Assembly: GCF_030718995.1 (NCBI RefSeq)
Contig: NZ_CP132204.1
Span: 1,364,001-1,428,000 of the forward strand
DNA length: 64,000 nt
From: Arthrobacter oryzae
Lineage (GTDB): Bacteria; Actinomycetota; Actinomycetes; Actinomycetales; Micrococcaceae
Direction of reading: 5' to 3'
Translations under genes and position numbers: made by a program
In this document: positions 51,719-60,463 of the stretch, one piece after another
How positions within the stretch are numbered: position 1 is the stretch's first letter
How the letters are laid out: each line of letters begins with the position of its first letter
Notes under the pieces: model-generated
The model's database searches: none
The model's input: only the letters and a program-made list of their open reading frames with translations
What the model was told of the DNA's origin: nothing

Positions 51719-53020
51719 TTACTTCTGGGCTGCCAGTTGGTCGACCTTTTCCGCAGCGCCCTTGAACGCGGAGTCGATGCTTTCGTTGCCGAAGATCACG
51801 GACTTGGCGTAGGCGGTGCGGAAGGTCTGCCACACCTCAACCGAGTTGGGCACGTTGGGCACCTCGACGGTGCGCCCGGCCTGCTCGGCGAACTGGGTGT
51901 AGAGCGGGTTCTTGGTGAAGTAGTCGGCGTAGGCCGTAGTCAGGTCCTTGCGCATGGGCATCTGGCCGGTGTCGGCCAGCAGCTTGCCGTCCTGCTCCTG
52001 GCTGGTGGCGAACTTCATGACCTCCCAGGCCGTGCCCTGGTTCTCGCAGGCGGAGTACATGGCCACGTTCTTGGCATCGGCGAACGTGGAGGTCTCGGCC
52101 TTGGCCTCAGCAGCCGGGACCGGCACAGCACCCCAGTTCACCTTGTCCTTGTAGGCCGCGATGGCCCACGGCCCGGCCATTGCCATGGCCGCCTTGCCCT
52201 CGCCGAAGGCGTCACCCTGGAAGACCTCCTTGGAAGCCAGGTTCTCCTTGTAGAGCGTCTCGAACATGGTGGCGACCTGCTTGCCCTGCTCGCTGTTGAA
52301 GGTGGCCTTGCCGTCCTTCAGGAGCGGGGTGCCCTCGGAGTTGGCGGCGTAGAACGGGTAGAAGTCGAACCAGGACTGGAAGAAATCGCTTGCCGGGGAC
52401 GGCCACACGGCGTTGGCCGCGGCACCGGACTTCACGAGCGTCCGGGCGGTGTCCAGGAACTCGGCATGTGAGCCCAGCTTGGGGTTCTCGGCGTCCAGGC
52501 CGGCCTTGGCGAAGATGTCCTTGTTGTAGAACAGGACCACCGGGTTGGACTTCCACGGCAGCTGGTACATCTTGCCATCCGCGGACTTGTACTGGTCCGC
52601 GAGGTCGCCGGTGCGGTCCTTGATGTACTGCGCGCCGTCCGGGAAGGAGTCAAGCGCTACAAGCCCGCCCTGCTTCTGGAACTGCGGGACGGCCACCGGG
52701 GCGGTGTTGAAAACCAGGCACGGGGCGTTGCCTGCCGTGATGGCCGCTCCGATGACTTCCTCGGAACTCTTGCCTGCCGGGATCTCCTGGGCGTCGATCT
52801 TCTCGTCCGGGTGCGCGGCGTTCCACGACTCCACCATGGCCTTGCCCCACTTCACCTCGAACTCATTGTTGGAGTACCAGATCTTGATGGGGCCCTTGGC
52901 GGCCGTGGCCGAATCGGAAGAGCTACCTCCCCCTCCCCCGCCGCAGGCTGCGAGGCCTGCGCTCATGATGGTCAGGGCGGCCACGGACAATACGCGCGTG
53001 GCTGTTGAAAAGCGCTTCAT
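51719..53020 (-). CDS. Extracellular sugar-binding lipoprotein (ABC transporter)
   Basis: This 433-residue family-1 solute-binding protein has a lipobox AGLAACGG with the lipidated Cys26, followed by a Gly/Ser linker. The body has SBP_bac_1 features (IKIWYSNNEFEVKWGKAMVE, YQLPWKSNPVVLFYNKDIFA, GKAAMAMAGPWAIAAYKD). It captures an oligosaccharide for the two permeases encoded downstream. With GH130 in the operon, the ligand is likely a beta-mannosidic or related oligosaccharide. The gene begins 93 bases after the LacI stop, so it may have its own promoter. Confidence 0.93.
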   Translation of the reverse strand: MKRFSTATRVLSVAALTIMSAGLAACGGGGGGSSSDSATAAKGPIKIWYSNNEFEVKWGKAMVESWNAAHPDEKIDAQEIPAGKSSEEVIGAAITAGNAPCLVFNTAPVAVPQFQKQGGLVALDSFPDGAQYIKDRTGDLADQYKSADGKMYQLPWKSNPVVLFYNKDIFAKAGLDAENPKLGSHAEFLDTARTLVKSGAAANAVWPSPASDFFQSWFDFYPFYAANSEGTPLLKDGKATFNSEQGKQVATMFETLYKENLASKEVFQGDAFGEGKAAMAMAGPWAIAAYKDKVNWGAVPVPAAEAKAETSTFADAKNVAMYSACENQGTAWEVMKFATSQEQDGKLLADTGQMPMRKDLTTAYADYFTKNPLYTQFAEQAGRTVEVPNVPNSVEVWQTFRTAYAKSVIFGNESIDSAFKGAAEKVDQLAAQK

Positions 53021-53089
53021 TGCGACTCCTATTTAGGGGAAACAGAGGGGTTGGGGGCAGGGCTAAGTTCAGTGGGGGCGTTGGGGTGG

Positions 53090-53113
53090 CCCGGCCGGCG
53101 GGCTTGGGCCGGG
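53090..53113 (-). terminator. Hairpin directly after the LacI gene
   Basis: The arms CCCGGCC (53090-53096) and GGCCGGG (53107-53113) abut the LacI stop codon (53114-53116). No T-tract follows, so it may attenuate rather than fully terminate before the binding-protein gene. Confidence 0.45.
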
Positions 53114-54133
53114 CTAGCCCGCGGGCACCGGGCCGGTGGAGGCCCGGACCAGAAGACTCGGGGCCTTAAGGACGGTGTCTTCGCCGTCGTGGGCGTTGCT
53201 GAGCTGGTTGAGGAGCACTTGGGCGGCCACCCGGCCCCAGAGCATTGGCTCCGTGGCCACGGTGGTGAGGGGCGGATTGAGGTATTGCGTGAAGTCGGCA
53301 TTGTCATAGCCGGTGACGGAAAGATCGCCGGGGACGCTGAGCCCCTGGGTTTGGGCGTACGACTGGCCGGCCGTCGCCATCAAATCATTGGCGTAGACGA
53401 TCGCCGTCGGCCTGTCGGCCCGCCGAAGCAGATCAGCGGTGGCAGCCATCCCGCCGGCTGCGGTGAAGTCAGCCTCTGCGAACAGGTCGGCGCGGAGCCC
53501 CGCAGCGGCCAGCGCATCCTCCCACGCCTGGCGTCGGCTCCGGCCGTGGATGTACTCCTGGCCGCCGCCCACATGCGCAATGCGGGTATGGCCCAGCCCC
53601 ACCAGATGCTCCACGGCCGCCGTGATTCCGGCGCAGTCGTCCATCGACACGGCAGGAAATGGCGAATCGGCGTCGGGCCGGTTCAGGGTGACGGCCGGGA
53701 GCTTGAGTTCCTGCAGCAGCGGGATGCGGGAGTCGTCGTGGCGGACGTCGGTGAGGAGGAAACCGTCAACGCGCCCGTTCTCGGCCAACTTGCGGTAGCA
53801 GCGCTCCTCCGCCCCGGCGCCGGTGGCAACGCTGAGCACCAGCGTGTAGTCGTGTTCGGCGAGGGCCGTTTCAATGCCGGCGATGAATGCCGGAAAGAAG
53901 GGGTCCGTTCCGAGCAGGGAAGGGTCCCTGGCTACCACCAGGCCCAGCGCATAGGCCTTGGCGGAGGAGAGTCCCTTGGCCCGCAGGCTGGGCTTCCAAC
54001 CGAGCTCCTTGGCGACCTTGAGGATCCGCTCGCGGGTCCCCTCGCTCACTCCCGGCTGGCCGTTGAGGGCATAGGAGACAGCACCCTTGCTGACGCCTGC
54101 CGCGTGGGCGACGTCGCTGATGGTGACTGCCAT
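53114..54133 (-). CDS. LacI-family transcriptional regulator
   Basis: This 339-residue protein has the LacI headpiece at about 1-50 (VTISDVAHAAGVSKGAVSYALNG, with the hinge helix near KGLSS) and a sugar-binding core (RVDGFLLTDVRHDDSRIPLL; YDNADFTQYLNPPLTTVATE). I chose ATG 54133 at the headpiece start. The gene precedes the sugar ABC genes on the same strand, and two 16-base palindromic operators lie 44-82 bases upstream of its start, so it is probably autoregulated and controls the locus through an oligosaccharide inducer. Confidence 0.93.
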   Translation of the reverse strand: MAVTISDVAHAAGVSKGAVSYALNGQPGVSEGTRERILKVAKELGWKPSLRAKGLSSAKAYALGLVVARDPSLLGTDPFFPAFIAGIETALAEHDYTLVLSVATGAGAEERCYRKLAENGRVDGFLLTDVRHDDSRIPLLQELKLPAVTLNRPDADSPFPAVSMDDCAGITAAVEHLVGLGHTRIAHVGGGQEYIHGRSRRQAWEDALAAAGLRADLFAEADFTAAGGMAATADLLRRADRPTAIVYANDLMATAGQSYAQTQGLSVPGDLSVTGYDNADFTQYLNPPLTTVATEPMLWGRVAAQVLLNQLSNAHDGEDTVLKAPSLLVRASTGPVPAG

Positions 54134-54176
54134 GGAGCCTGCCTTCGTTCGATCCGGCGGCCCAGTGATACAACTC

Positions 54177-54215
54177 ACTGAACCGGTTCAGTGGTTACTA
54201 CTAAACCGGTTCAGT
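54177..54215. promoter_or_regulatory. Twin LacI operators
   Basis: ACTGAACCGGTTCAGT (54177-54192) is a perfect 16-base palindrome and ACTAAACCGGTTCAGT (54200-54215) matches it at all but one position. Both have the central CG typical of LacI/GalR sites, and their centres are 23 bases apart. They lie just upstream of the LacI gene. Confidence 0.85.
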
Positions 54216-54354
54216 GCGGAGTTGTCAAGGGACTGACCCGATGAGGAGGAGGCTGACCCGGGCCAGCCCTGCGGCCTGCCCGCCAGCGGCTTGACGGCGG
54301 GGCGACGGCGGGGCGACTGTCAGGCGGTGCAGGCTATTGGCCCCACCGAGCGGT

Positions 54355-54380
54355 GCCGGCCGCGGAATTCCGCGGCCGGC
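54355..54380. terminator. 26-base perfect palindrome after eutH
   Basis: The palindrome GCCGGCCGCGGAA/TTCCGCGGCCGGC is centred at 54367/54368. It lies 70 bases downstream of eutH on the minus strand, in a gap (54216-54449) where I see no gene. A hairpin with an AATT loop could end the eutH transcript, although no T-tract follows. Confidence 0.5.
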
Positions 54381-54449
54381 CGCCGTCGTACGTTCCAAAA
54401 GTTTGCCGGGCGTGACGCCGTCCTCCGGACAGAATGCCCGACGGCGGGA

Positions 54450-55841
54450 CTAGTCCACTCGCGTGCGGATGGCGCCGCTCCCAGGTTGAGACTTTGCCAC
54501 CCCATCAACAGCTGGCAGGTCACTACCAGGACCGCCGTCAGCGGATTGCGGTGCTTCGACAGCGGAAGCAGCAGGCTCCATCCCTGCGTCCCTGACACGG
54601 GCGGGAAGGTGCGAGTGGCGGTATTCGTCGGGACCGATCACACCCGCTGCACGGTCCTGGGATTCCAGCACCCGAGCGTAAGGCAACGCCAGCCAGAGCG
54701 CCAGCACGATGCCAATGACACCGCCCGCGAGCTTCCCGATAATGAGGGCGAAGACCATGTTCGGCTGGAAATTGGCACTGAACGCCAGATGGTCGCCGAA
54801 GGTAAATGCAGCGCACACTGCGAAGGCGATCGTCAGCACTTTGTCCCGGGGCGGCATCAGCGTGATGATGCGGAACAGAGCCAAAATGTTGGCGGCGCCG
54901 GCGAGCAGGCCAGTGGCCCCTTCTTCGCTGAAGCCGAGCTTCCCGCCGGCCCTTTCCAGCGGCTTGGCGAGCCATGTGCGGATGGCGTAGACCATGGGGA
55001 AGGCTCCGGCGAGCATCACGCCGATGTAGCCGGCTACCTCCAGGGCGCGGAACTGGTCATCGGCGTCGGCAATGAACGGCGCGAGCGGCCAGGGCCCGAA
55101 GACGTCGAACACGTTGGTGAAGTACTGCACTACGGACAGGGCCAGGGCCAGCTTGATCAGGATATCCAGGAACCGGCCAAAGTAGATGAACCCTGTGACC
55201 ATGATCCGGGAAGCAAACCGCAGCCCGAGCGCCAGCAGGACAACGAAGACCGTCAGCGGCAGCAGGTTGAGCAGGATCTCGCCCAATGGCAGGTCAAAGG
55301 GCGTCGTCGAGGCCGAACTGGTGGAGACGTCTTCGCGCAGCGGAGTGTGGGCGGTCTGGAGCAGCAACGTGATGATGAAGACGGCAAACGGGATGGCCAG
55401 CAGGCCCGCCATCACACCGAGGGCCATGTACTTGTGGTCACGCTTTTGCAGCATCGCCAGACCCACGGGGATGGAGAAAATGATCGTGGAGCCGGCGGTG
55501 AAACTGACCGCGAAGGCCATGATCCAGGCGCTATGGCTGCCGGCGGTCTCGTGGGCAAGATGGTAGCCGCCCATGTCGCCGGCGATCAGCGTGGTTGCCG
55601 CCAATGAGGGGTCGGCGTGCAGCAGCGAGTACAGCGGTGCCACGTAGCGTGCAACCAGGTCGCTGAGGATCGGGATGAAGCACATAATGCCCGCGACGGG
55701 CAGGAAGATGGGCCCGATCGAATAGATCCCCTCTTTAAACTCCTTCCCGAAGCCCTTTTCGTCGTTAAAGATGGCACTGACCGCCCCGACGAGCAGGAAC
55801 GCCATCATGATGTAGATGATTACTTGGCCGATGATTTCCAT
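54450..55841 (-). CDS. eutH: EutH-family ethanolamine permease
   Basis: This 463-residue polytopic membrane protein matches EutH, the ethanolamine transporter of eut operons: MEIIGQVIIYIMMAFLLVGA, FKEGIYSIGPIFLPVAGIMC, IAGDMGGYHLAHETAGSHSA and FAVCAAFTFGDHLAFSANFQ are its conserved blocks. The C-terminal about 70 residues form a hydrophilic tail. I chose ATG 55841 at the family start. It is the last gene of a minus-strand cluster with a FAD oxidase and an aldehyde dehydrogenase; ethanolamine ammonia-lyase (EutBC) and shell proteins are absent from the window. Substrates other than ethanolamine remain possible. Confidence 0.88.
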   Translation of the reverse strand: MEIIGQVIIYIMMAFLLVGAVSAIFNDEKGFGKEFKEGIYSIGPIFLPVAGIMCFIPILSDLVARYVAPLYSLLHADPSLAATTLIAGDMGGYHLAHETAGSHSAWIMAFAVSFTAGSTIIFSIPVGLAMLQKRDHKYMALGVMAGLLAIPFAVFIITLLLQTAHTPLREDVSTSSASTTPFDLPLGEILLNLLPLTVFVVLLALGLRFASRIMVTGFIYFGRFLDILIKLALALSVVQYFTNVFDVFGPWPLAPFIADADDQFRALEVAGYIGVMLAGAFPMVYAIRTWLAKPLERAGGKLGFSEEGATGLLAGAANILALFRIITLMPPRDKVLTIAFAVCAAFTFGDHLAFSANFQPNMVFALIIGKLAGGVIGIVLALWLALPYARVLESQDRAAGVIGPDEYRHSHLPARVRDAGMEPAASAVEAPQSADGGPGSDLPAVDGVAKSQPGSGAIRTRVD

Positions 55842-55866
55842 GGTTGGTCCGGTTCCGATTCGTTGA

Positions 55867-57141
55867 TCAGGCCAGTAGGGCGCGGGTGTGGTCGTTGAGG
55901 AAGACGCCGTGGGGATCGAATTCCCGGCGCACGGCCACGAACTCCTCATATCCCGGGTACAGCGCGGCGACCCGTTCGCGGGTCAGGAAGTGGATCTTGC
56001 CCCAGTGAGCGCGGGCATCGAAATCCTGGAGCATCTCGTCCACATCGCGCAGGTAGGGCCAGTAGTTGGTGCCGGGGGCACCGGAGACGGAGAGCACGGT
56101 GGTGTTCCTGCCCTGGAAGGGGGAAAGGTAGCCGTCTTCCGCTTTCACCCACCGCACTTCGATGGGGTACTTCTGGTCCGCGTGGCGGGTACGGATCAGG
56201 TCCTGCAGGGCCTCCACGGCCTCACGGCCGCGTTCCATGGGCACATAGTATTCGAGTTCGTGGAACGGGATCATGAAGCCGCCGGCGTAGATGCGGTATG
56301 CCCTGTCCCGCCTGGCCCCTTCAGCACTGGAAAGATCGGTGCTTTCATCGAGTTCCACGGCGTTGTAGCGCTTGGTGTAGCTGCGGTTGATCATAGATTC
56401 TCCCGCGGGGGTGGGCAGTTCATACAGCCCGGCCGATTCCTCGCCCTGGCACCAGAGGAAGGAATAGTGGCGGTTGCTGGAAATATCAGTATCCCAACTC
56501 GCCACCGTTTCGCTCCATGTGGGGTACGTGATCTGCTCGGCCAGGTGGTAGCGCGGAGAGACAGCCAGTTCCACCTCCAGGAGGATTCCAAGCGTACCCA
56601 GGGCCACTTGCGCGGCCTTCAGCTCGCGCAGGTCGCTTTCGCCGATCTCCACAATCTCGCCGTGGCCGTTGATCAGCCGCGCCCAGCGCAGGGCGGAGGA
56701 GAAACTGCCCAGTTCGACGCCGGAGCCATGGGTTCCGGTGGACAGGGCCCCGGCGATGGCCTGCTTGTCGATGTCTCCCTGGTTGGTCAGGGAGAGTCCG
56801 GCGTTCCAGAGCGGCTCCCCGAAGTCGCTGATGGCAGTGCCGGCCCTGGCCCGGGCCCGCAGCCGCTCGGTGTCAGTTCCGGTGATCCCCGATATCCCGG
56901 CGAGGTCCAGCAGGATTCCGCCGGTCTGCACCAGCGGGGTGAAGGAATGCCCGGCACCAACGGCGCGTACGGGCAGGCCGGCCTTGATGGCATAGCGGAC
57001 CACCTCGAGCACTTCCTCGTCGGTGCGGGGGCGGACGGTATATGCGGGGGTGGCTGACTGGTTGCCGCCCCAGTTGCTCCATTGGCGGTGGATTTCGTGC
57101 GGCACAGCGGGGAACTCGGTGGTCAGGGTCTTTGCGGGCAT
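55867..57141 (-). CDS. FAD-linked oxidase, aldonolactone/alditol oxidase family
   Basis: This 424-residue VAO-family flavoprotein has an N-terminal PCMH FAD-binding domain (about 1-190) with RAVGAGHSFTPL, where H65 is the residue that holds FAD covalently in alditol and aldonolactone oxidases, and GALSTGTHGSG. The C-terminal ALO substrate domain ends FDPHGVFLNDHTRALL. The family oxidises a primary alcohol or lactone with O2, giving H2O2. The ATG 57141 has AAGGA 7 bases upstream. It lies between an aldehyde dehydrogenase gene and eutH, so it may oxidise an amino alcohol or polyol to the aldehyde used by that dehydrogenase. Confidence 0.85.
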   Translation of the reverse strand: MPAKTLTTEFPAVPHEIHRQWSNWGGNQSATPAYTVRPRTDEEVLEVVRYAIKAGLPVRAVGAGHSFTPLVQTGGILLDLAGISGITGTDTERLRARARAGTAISDFGEPLWNAGLSLTNQGDIDKQAIAGALSTGTHGSGVELGSFSSALRWARLINGHGEIVEIGESDLRELKAAQVALGTLGILLEVELAVSPRYHLAEQITYPTWSETVASWDTDISSNRHYSFLWCQGEESAGLYELPTPAGESMINRSYTKRYNAVELDESTDLSSAEGARRDRAYRIYAGGFMIPFHELEYYVPMERGREAVEALQDLIRTRHADQKYPIEVRWVKAEDGYLSPFQGRNTTVLSVSGAPGTNYWPYLRDVDEMLQDFDARAHWGKIHFLTRERVAALYPGYEEFVAVRREFDPHGVFLNDHTRALLA

Positions 57142-57209
57142 GGTGTGTCCTTGGTTTGTCAACGAAAGTTGCGGGGTGCAAAGTGCACAGGAGGGCGCGG
57201 GATCCTGTC

Positions 57210-58709
57210 CTAGGCGCCGTGGTTCGTCATGACGTGCTTGGTGCGGCTGAAATCGTCCAGTGCGTAGAGCGAGAGATCACGGCCGTAGCCCGAACCCTTG
57301 AAGCCGCCCCAAGGCACCTCGTTGGCGAGTACCAGGTGCGAGTTGACCCAGACAGTGCCAAAATCCAGCTTCCGGGGAATCGCAGTGCTGCGTTTGGCGT
57401 CGCTCGTCCACACGGAGGCGGCCAGGCCGTACTCGGTCTCGTTGGCCCGGCGTACGGCCTCTTCGTCCGTCGCAAACGTCTCCACCGTGACCACGGGCCC
57501 GAATATCTCGTTGCGAGTGGCCTCGGAGCCCTCGCGGGCACCGGTCAACACGGTGGGAGCGATGAAGTACCCGGGGCCCGGCAGCGGCCCGCCGCCCACC
57601 GCCGCCTGCAGGCCTTCGGCGGCCGCGCGGTCCAGGAAACCCTTCACTCGTTCGAAGTGGGCTTCGGACACCATCGGCCCGATCTCGACGTCGGCTCCGG
57701 CGCCAGGCTCGCCGACCACCAGTGTGCCGATCTCACGAACCAGTTGTTCAATCAGGGCCTCGGCAACGCTTTCGTGCACCAGCACCCGGCAGGCCGCGCC
57801 GCATTCCTGGCCGGAGTTCCAGAAGCCGGCGGTCCGGACGCCTCGGGCAACGTCGGCGAGGTCTGCATCGGCGAACACCAGGACCGGGGCTTTGCCGCCA
57901 AGCTCCAGATGTACGCGCTTCCGCGAGGGCGCGGCCGCGGCGGCGACTGCGGAGCCGCTGCCGACGCTGCCGGTGAGCGCTACGAGTGCGATGTCGGGGT
58001 GAGCGGATATCCGCGACCCCACGGGATCCCCGTATCCGGTGACGATGTTGACGACGCCGGCGGGAATGATGTCCGCGATGAGTTCGGCCAACTTCAGCGT
58101 GGTCAACGGCGTCTGCTCCGAGGGCTTGAGCACCACCGTGTTGCCGGCGGCAAGAATAGGAGCCAGCTTCCAGGCCGCCATCAGCAACGGATAATTCCAC
58201 GGCGTGATGACGCCGACGACGCCGAGCGGCTCGCGCAGAATGACGGAGGTATGTCCTGCGGCGTAGTCACCCGCTGCAAGGGAGCTCATGGTCCTGCAGG
58301 CACCTGCCATGAAACGGAAGGTGTCCACGGCGCTGCTGACATCATCCTCAGCCACTGCCGGGGGCTTTCCGGTGTTGAGGGATTCCAGCCGCATGAGGTC
58401 ATCGGAATTTGCAGCCAGGCGGTCCGCAATGAGATGCAACACCTCGGAGCGTTCGCGCGGCGTCATGGCGCCCCACGCCGGCTGCGCGGCGCGGGCGGCG
58501 GCCACGGCGCTGTCCACGTCGTCAGTGGTCCCGGCAGCAACGGTGGTGATGGGTTCCCCAGTGGAGGGGTTCACGACGTCGATGCTGCCGCCGCCGGGGG
58601 TAAAGGTGCCGTTAATGAAGTGGCCGGCAGGAGCCAGCGCATCATCGCGGTGGCCTGACCCGGCGGCGCGGCGGACGTCAGGGAGGATATGGGAAATTAT
58701 CTGTGTCAT
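57210..58709 (-). CDS. NAD(P)+ aldehyde dehydrogenase, aminoaldehyde/betaine aldehyde type
   Basis: This 499-residue aldehyde dehydrogenase has the catalytic Cys303 in NSGQECGAACRV, Glu269 in HLELGGKAPV and the NAD motif TGSVGSGSAVA. The TPWNYPLLMAAWKLAPILAA segment and overall style resemble gamma-aminobutyraldehyde and betaine aldehyde dehydrogenases. It would turn an aldehyde made by the neighbouring FAD oxidase into an acid. I chose ATG 58709; the longer open frame upstream lacks family resemblance. A low-GC stretch at 58780-58815 upstream probably carries the operon promoter. Confidence 0.92.
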   Translation of the reverse strand: MTQIISHILPDVRRAAGSGHRDDALAPAGHFINGTFTPGGGSIDVVNPSTGEPITTVAAGTTDDVDSAVAAARAAQPAWGAMTPRERSEVLHLIADRLAANSDDLMRLESLNTGKPPAVAEDDVSSAVDTFRFMAGACRTMSSLAAGDYAAGHTSVILREPLGVVGVITPWNYPLLMAAWKLAPILAAGNTVVLKPSEQTPLTTLKLAELIADIIPAGVVNIVTGYGDPVGSRISAHPDIALVALTGSVGSGSAVAAAAAPSRKRVHLELGGKAPVLVFADADLADVARGVRTAGFWNSGQECGAACRVLVHESVAEALIEQLVREIGTLVVGEPGAGADVEIGPMVSEAHFERVKGFLDRAAAEGLQAAVGGGPLPGPGYFIAPTVLTGAREGSEATRNEIFGPVVTVETFATDEEAVRRANETEYGLAASVWTSDAKRSTAIPRKLDFGTVWVNSHLVLANEVPWGGFKGSGYGRDLSLYALDDFSRTKHVMTNHGA

Positions 58710-58852
58710 CGCGGACTCCGGATTTCTCGGGTGCGTTGTTGCGACCGGCTTGGAAGTGTGCGCCGCATCACATCGGGGAAGATAATTCCATTGAACTTTA
58801 GTTTTAAAGGTTTGACAAGGGGTGTGTAGGAACTTTTCTGTCGCTGGGCCGG

Positions 58853-59599
58853 TCAGCCGTTCTTCAGGATCCCCACAAGCCAAGGGATTCGGCCCGGCTC
58901 AGCGGACGGGACCGATACGTAATCATCGAACAGGGCCGCGAAGGCCGAAGGGGAGGTGGCGCTCAGGAGCGTCCCGGTGGAGTGCCGGGCGGTATTGGAC
59001 GTGACCACGCGCCCGCCATCGTTCACCATGACCACAGCGCGGTCCCTGGTAGCCACGGATTTCAGGAAAATCGACGCTAGTACCGGCAGGAAAAGGTCCG
59101 CTCCCAGCGCGCTTGGGCTCCCGTGGGCCGTCTGGACGGGAACGGCCAGAGTCACGATGTTGAGGTCCGTGCCGCCGCTGTCGATGTAAGGTCCCGTGGC
59201 CAGTGAGCGCCCGCTCATGGTTGGCAGCTGAAACCAACTCATGGCGGAATACTCGTAGTAGCGGATGGAATTTGGATTGAAAACGTGGGCAGCAAATTCG
59301 GGTTCACCGCCCTGCCCCAGGCGCCACCATTCCAGCCACGATGCAGCGTCGTGAAGGACATCGCGGCCGAAAGCTATGCCGGCGCCGTCCACTAATCCGT
59401 CGTGGCGAGCCATGATGGCCTGGAGTTGCGGACGTAGCGGCTCGAAATCAGCCTTCGCCGGGCGACCGCCCGGCGAAGCGTCGGCGATGAGCAGGATATC
59501 CGGGAGCAAATTATTCAGGTCAGCAAAGACGGCGTCCAGACGCGCACCGATGAGTTCCGCCGTCGCGCGGATGATCCGGGAGAGCTGTTCCGGGCTCAT
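58853..59599 (-). CDS. Soluble Cache-domain sensor protein
   Basis: This 248-residue protein has no membrane segment or signal peptide. Residues about 60-200 fit a PDC/Cache sensor domain: SIRYYEYSAMSWFQLP, then GPYIDSGGTDLNIVTLAVPV, then LGADLFLPVLASIF. The aromatic residues Y115/Y117/W122/F123 and D140 fall where amine-binding Cache domains hold their ligand, which fits a cluster for an amine. Cache domains are usually extracytoplasmic parts of receptors, so a free cytoplasmic one is unusual. The ATG 59599 overlaps the GntR stop by four bases, so the two are made together and may work as a pair. Confidence 0.78.
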   Translation of the reverse strand: MSPEQLSRIIRATAELIGARLDAVFADLNNLLPDILLIADASPGGRPAKADFEPLRPQLQAIMARHDGLVDGAGIAFGRDVLHDAASWLEWWRLGQGGEPEFAAHVFNPNSIRYYEYSAMSWFQLPTMSGRSLATGPYIDSGGTDLNIVTLAVPVQTAHGSPSALGADLFLPVLASIFLKSVATRDRAVVMVNDGGRVVTSNTARHSTGTLLSATSPSAFAALFDDYVSVPSAEPGRIPWLVGILKNG

Positions 59600-60393
59600 G
59601 CTTCCTCCGGGGTAGTGGTGGTTGCCAGTTCGAGGAAGTAGTCCAGCAGCGCTTCGGATTCGCGCTCGAAATGCGCAGCTGAGAGGCGGTCGGCGGCCTC
59701 CTCGTCGCGTCGTTCGATGGCGTCGAGTATGGCGTCGTGCTCTTCGCCGGCCGTTTCGATGGATGCTGTTGAGGCCCCGGCGATCCACATCAGCGCCGCC
59801 AGCTCGCTGTGGACCTGGATAGTGGCGTTGGTCAGCCGGCGCGACTGGGCCGCCACGCCGAGGCTGATGTGGAAACGGCTATCGGTCCGCCGCAGCTCCT
59901 CCGCTGTCGAGGCGCGGGCGAAACGGCTTGCCAGTTCGCGGGAGCGCCGCAAATCCTGCTCGTCCGCCCGCAGCGCCGCCCGCCGGCCCACGCCCGCCGC
60001 TACCGTGGCGGCGAGATCGCCCAGATCACGCAGATCCTCCGGGCTCCGGCGCTTGAATTCGGACAGCAGCTGCTCCGGAGTTGTCAGCGCCTTCCCGCTT
60101 ATGAAGCTGCCGCCACCGCGCCCGCGACGGGTTTCGACCAGGCCTTTCAGCCGCATCTCGGCGAGGGACTGGCGCAACGTAATGGAGGATACGCCAAGCT
60201 GTTCAGCGAGGATGTTTTCCGGCGGCAGCTTATCGCCTTCGTTGAGCAGGCCCACCGCAATAGCGCTTTCGAGCTGCCGCGAAATCCGGTCCGACAAGCC
60301 GGTGCCCGCGGCATCGACCCCGCGCAGCTGGGCGATCATGTCAATGGTCCCGACGTGGACCGCCGTGTCGACGTCCGGGCTGTGTGCACTCAC
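59596..60393 (-). CDS. GntR-family regulator (FadR/FCD type)
   Basis: This 265-residue protein has a GntR winged helix-turn-helix at about 28-95 (LESAIAVGLLNEGDKLPPEN, then LAEQLGVSSITLRQSLAEMR) and an all-helical FCD ligand domain at about 120-255 with His and Asp residues typical of a metal site. The start is GTG 60393. Its gene is translationally coupled to the Cache gene and lies upstream of the aldehyde dehydrogenase, FAD oxidase and eutH genes on the same strand. It probably represses this set until an inducer arrives. Confidence 0.9.
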   Translation of the reverse strand: MSAHSPDVDTAVHVGTIDMIAQLRGVDAAGTGLSDRISRQLESAIAVGLLNEGDKLPPENILAEQLGVSSITLRQSLAEMRLKGLVETRRGRGGGSFISGKALTTPEQLLSEFKRRSPEDLRDLGDLAATVAAGVGRRAALRADEQDLRRSRELASRFARASTAEELRRTDSRFHISLGVAAQSRRLTNATIQVHSELAALMWIAGASTASIETAGEEHDAILDAIERRDEEAADRLSAAHFERESEALLDYFLELATTTTPEEA

Positions 60394-60463
60394 GCGGCAA
60401 CACTAGCACCGCCCCCGGTTTGCGCCGGCCGGGCGGCAGCCGGGCGGCGTCAGGCGGGCGGCG

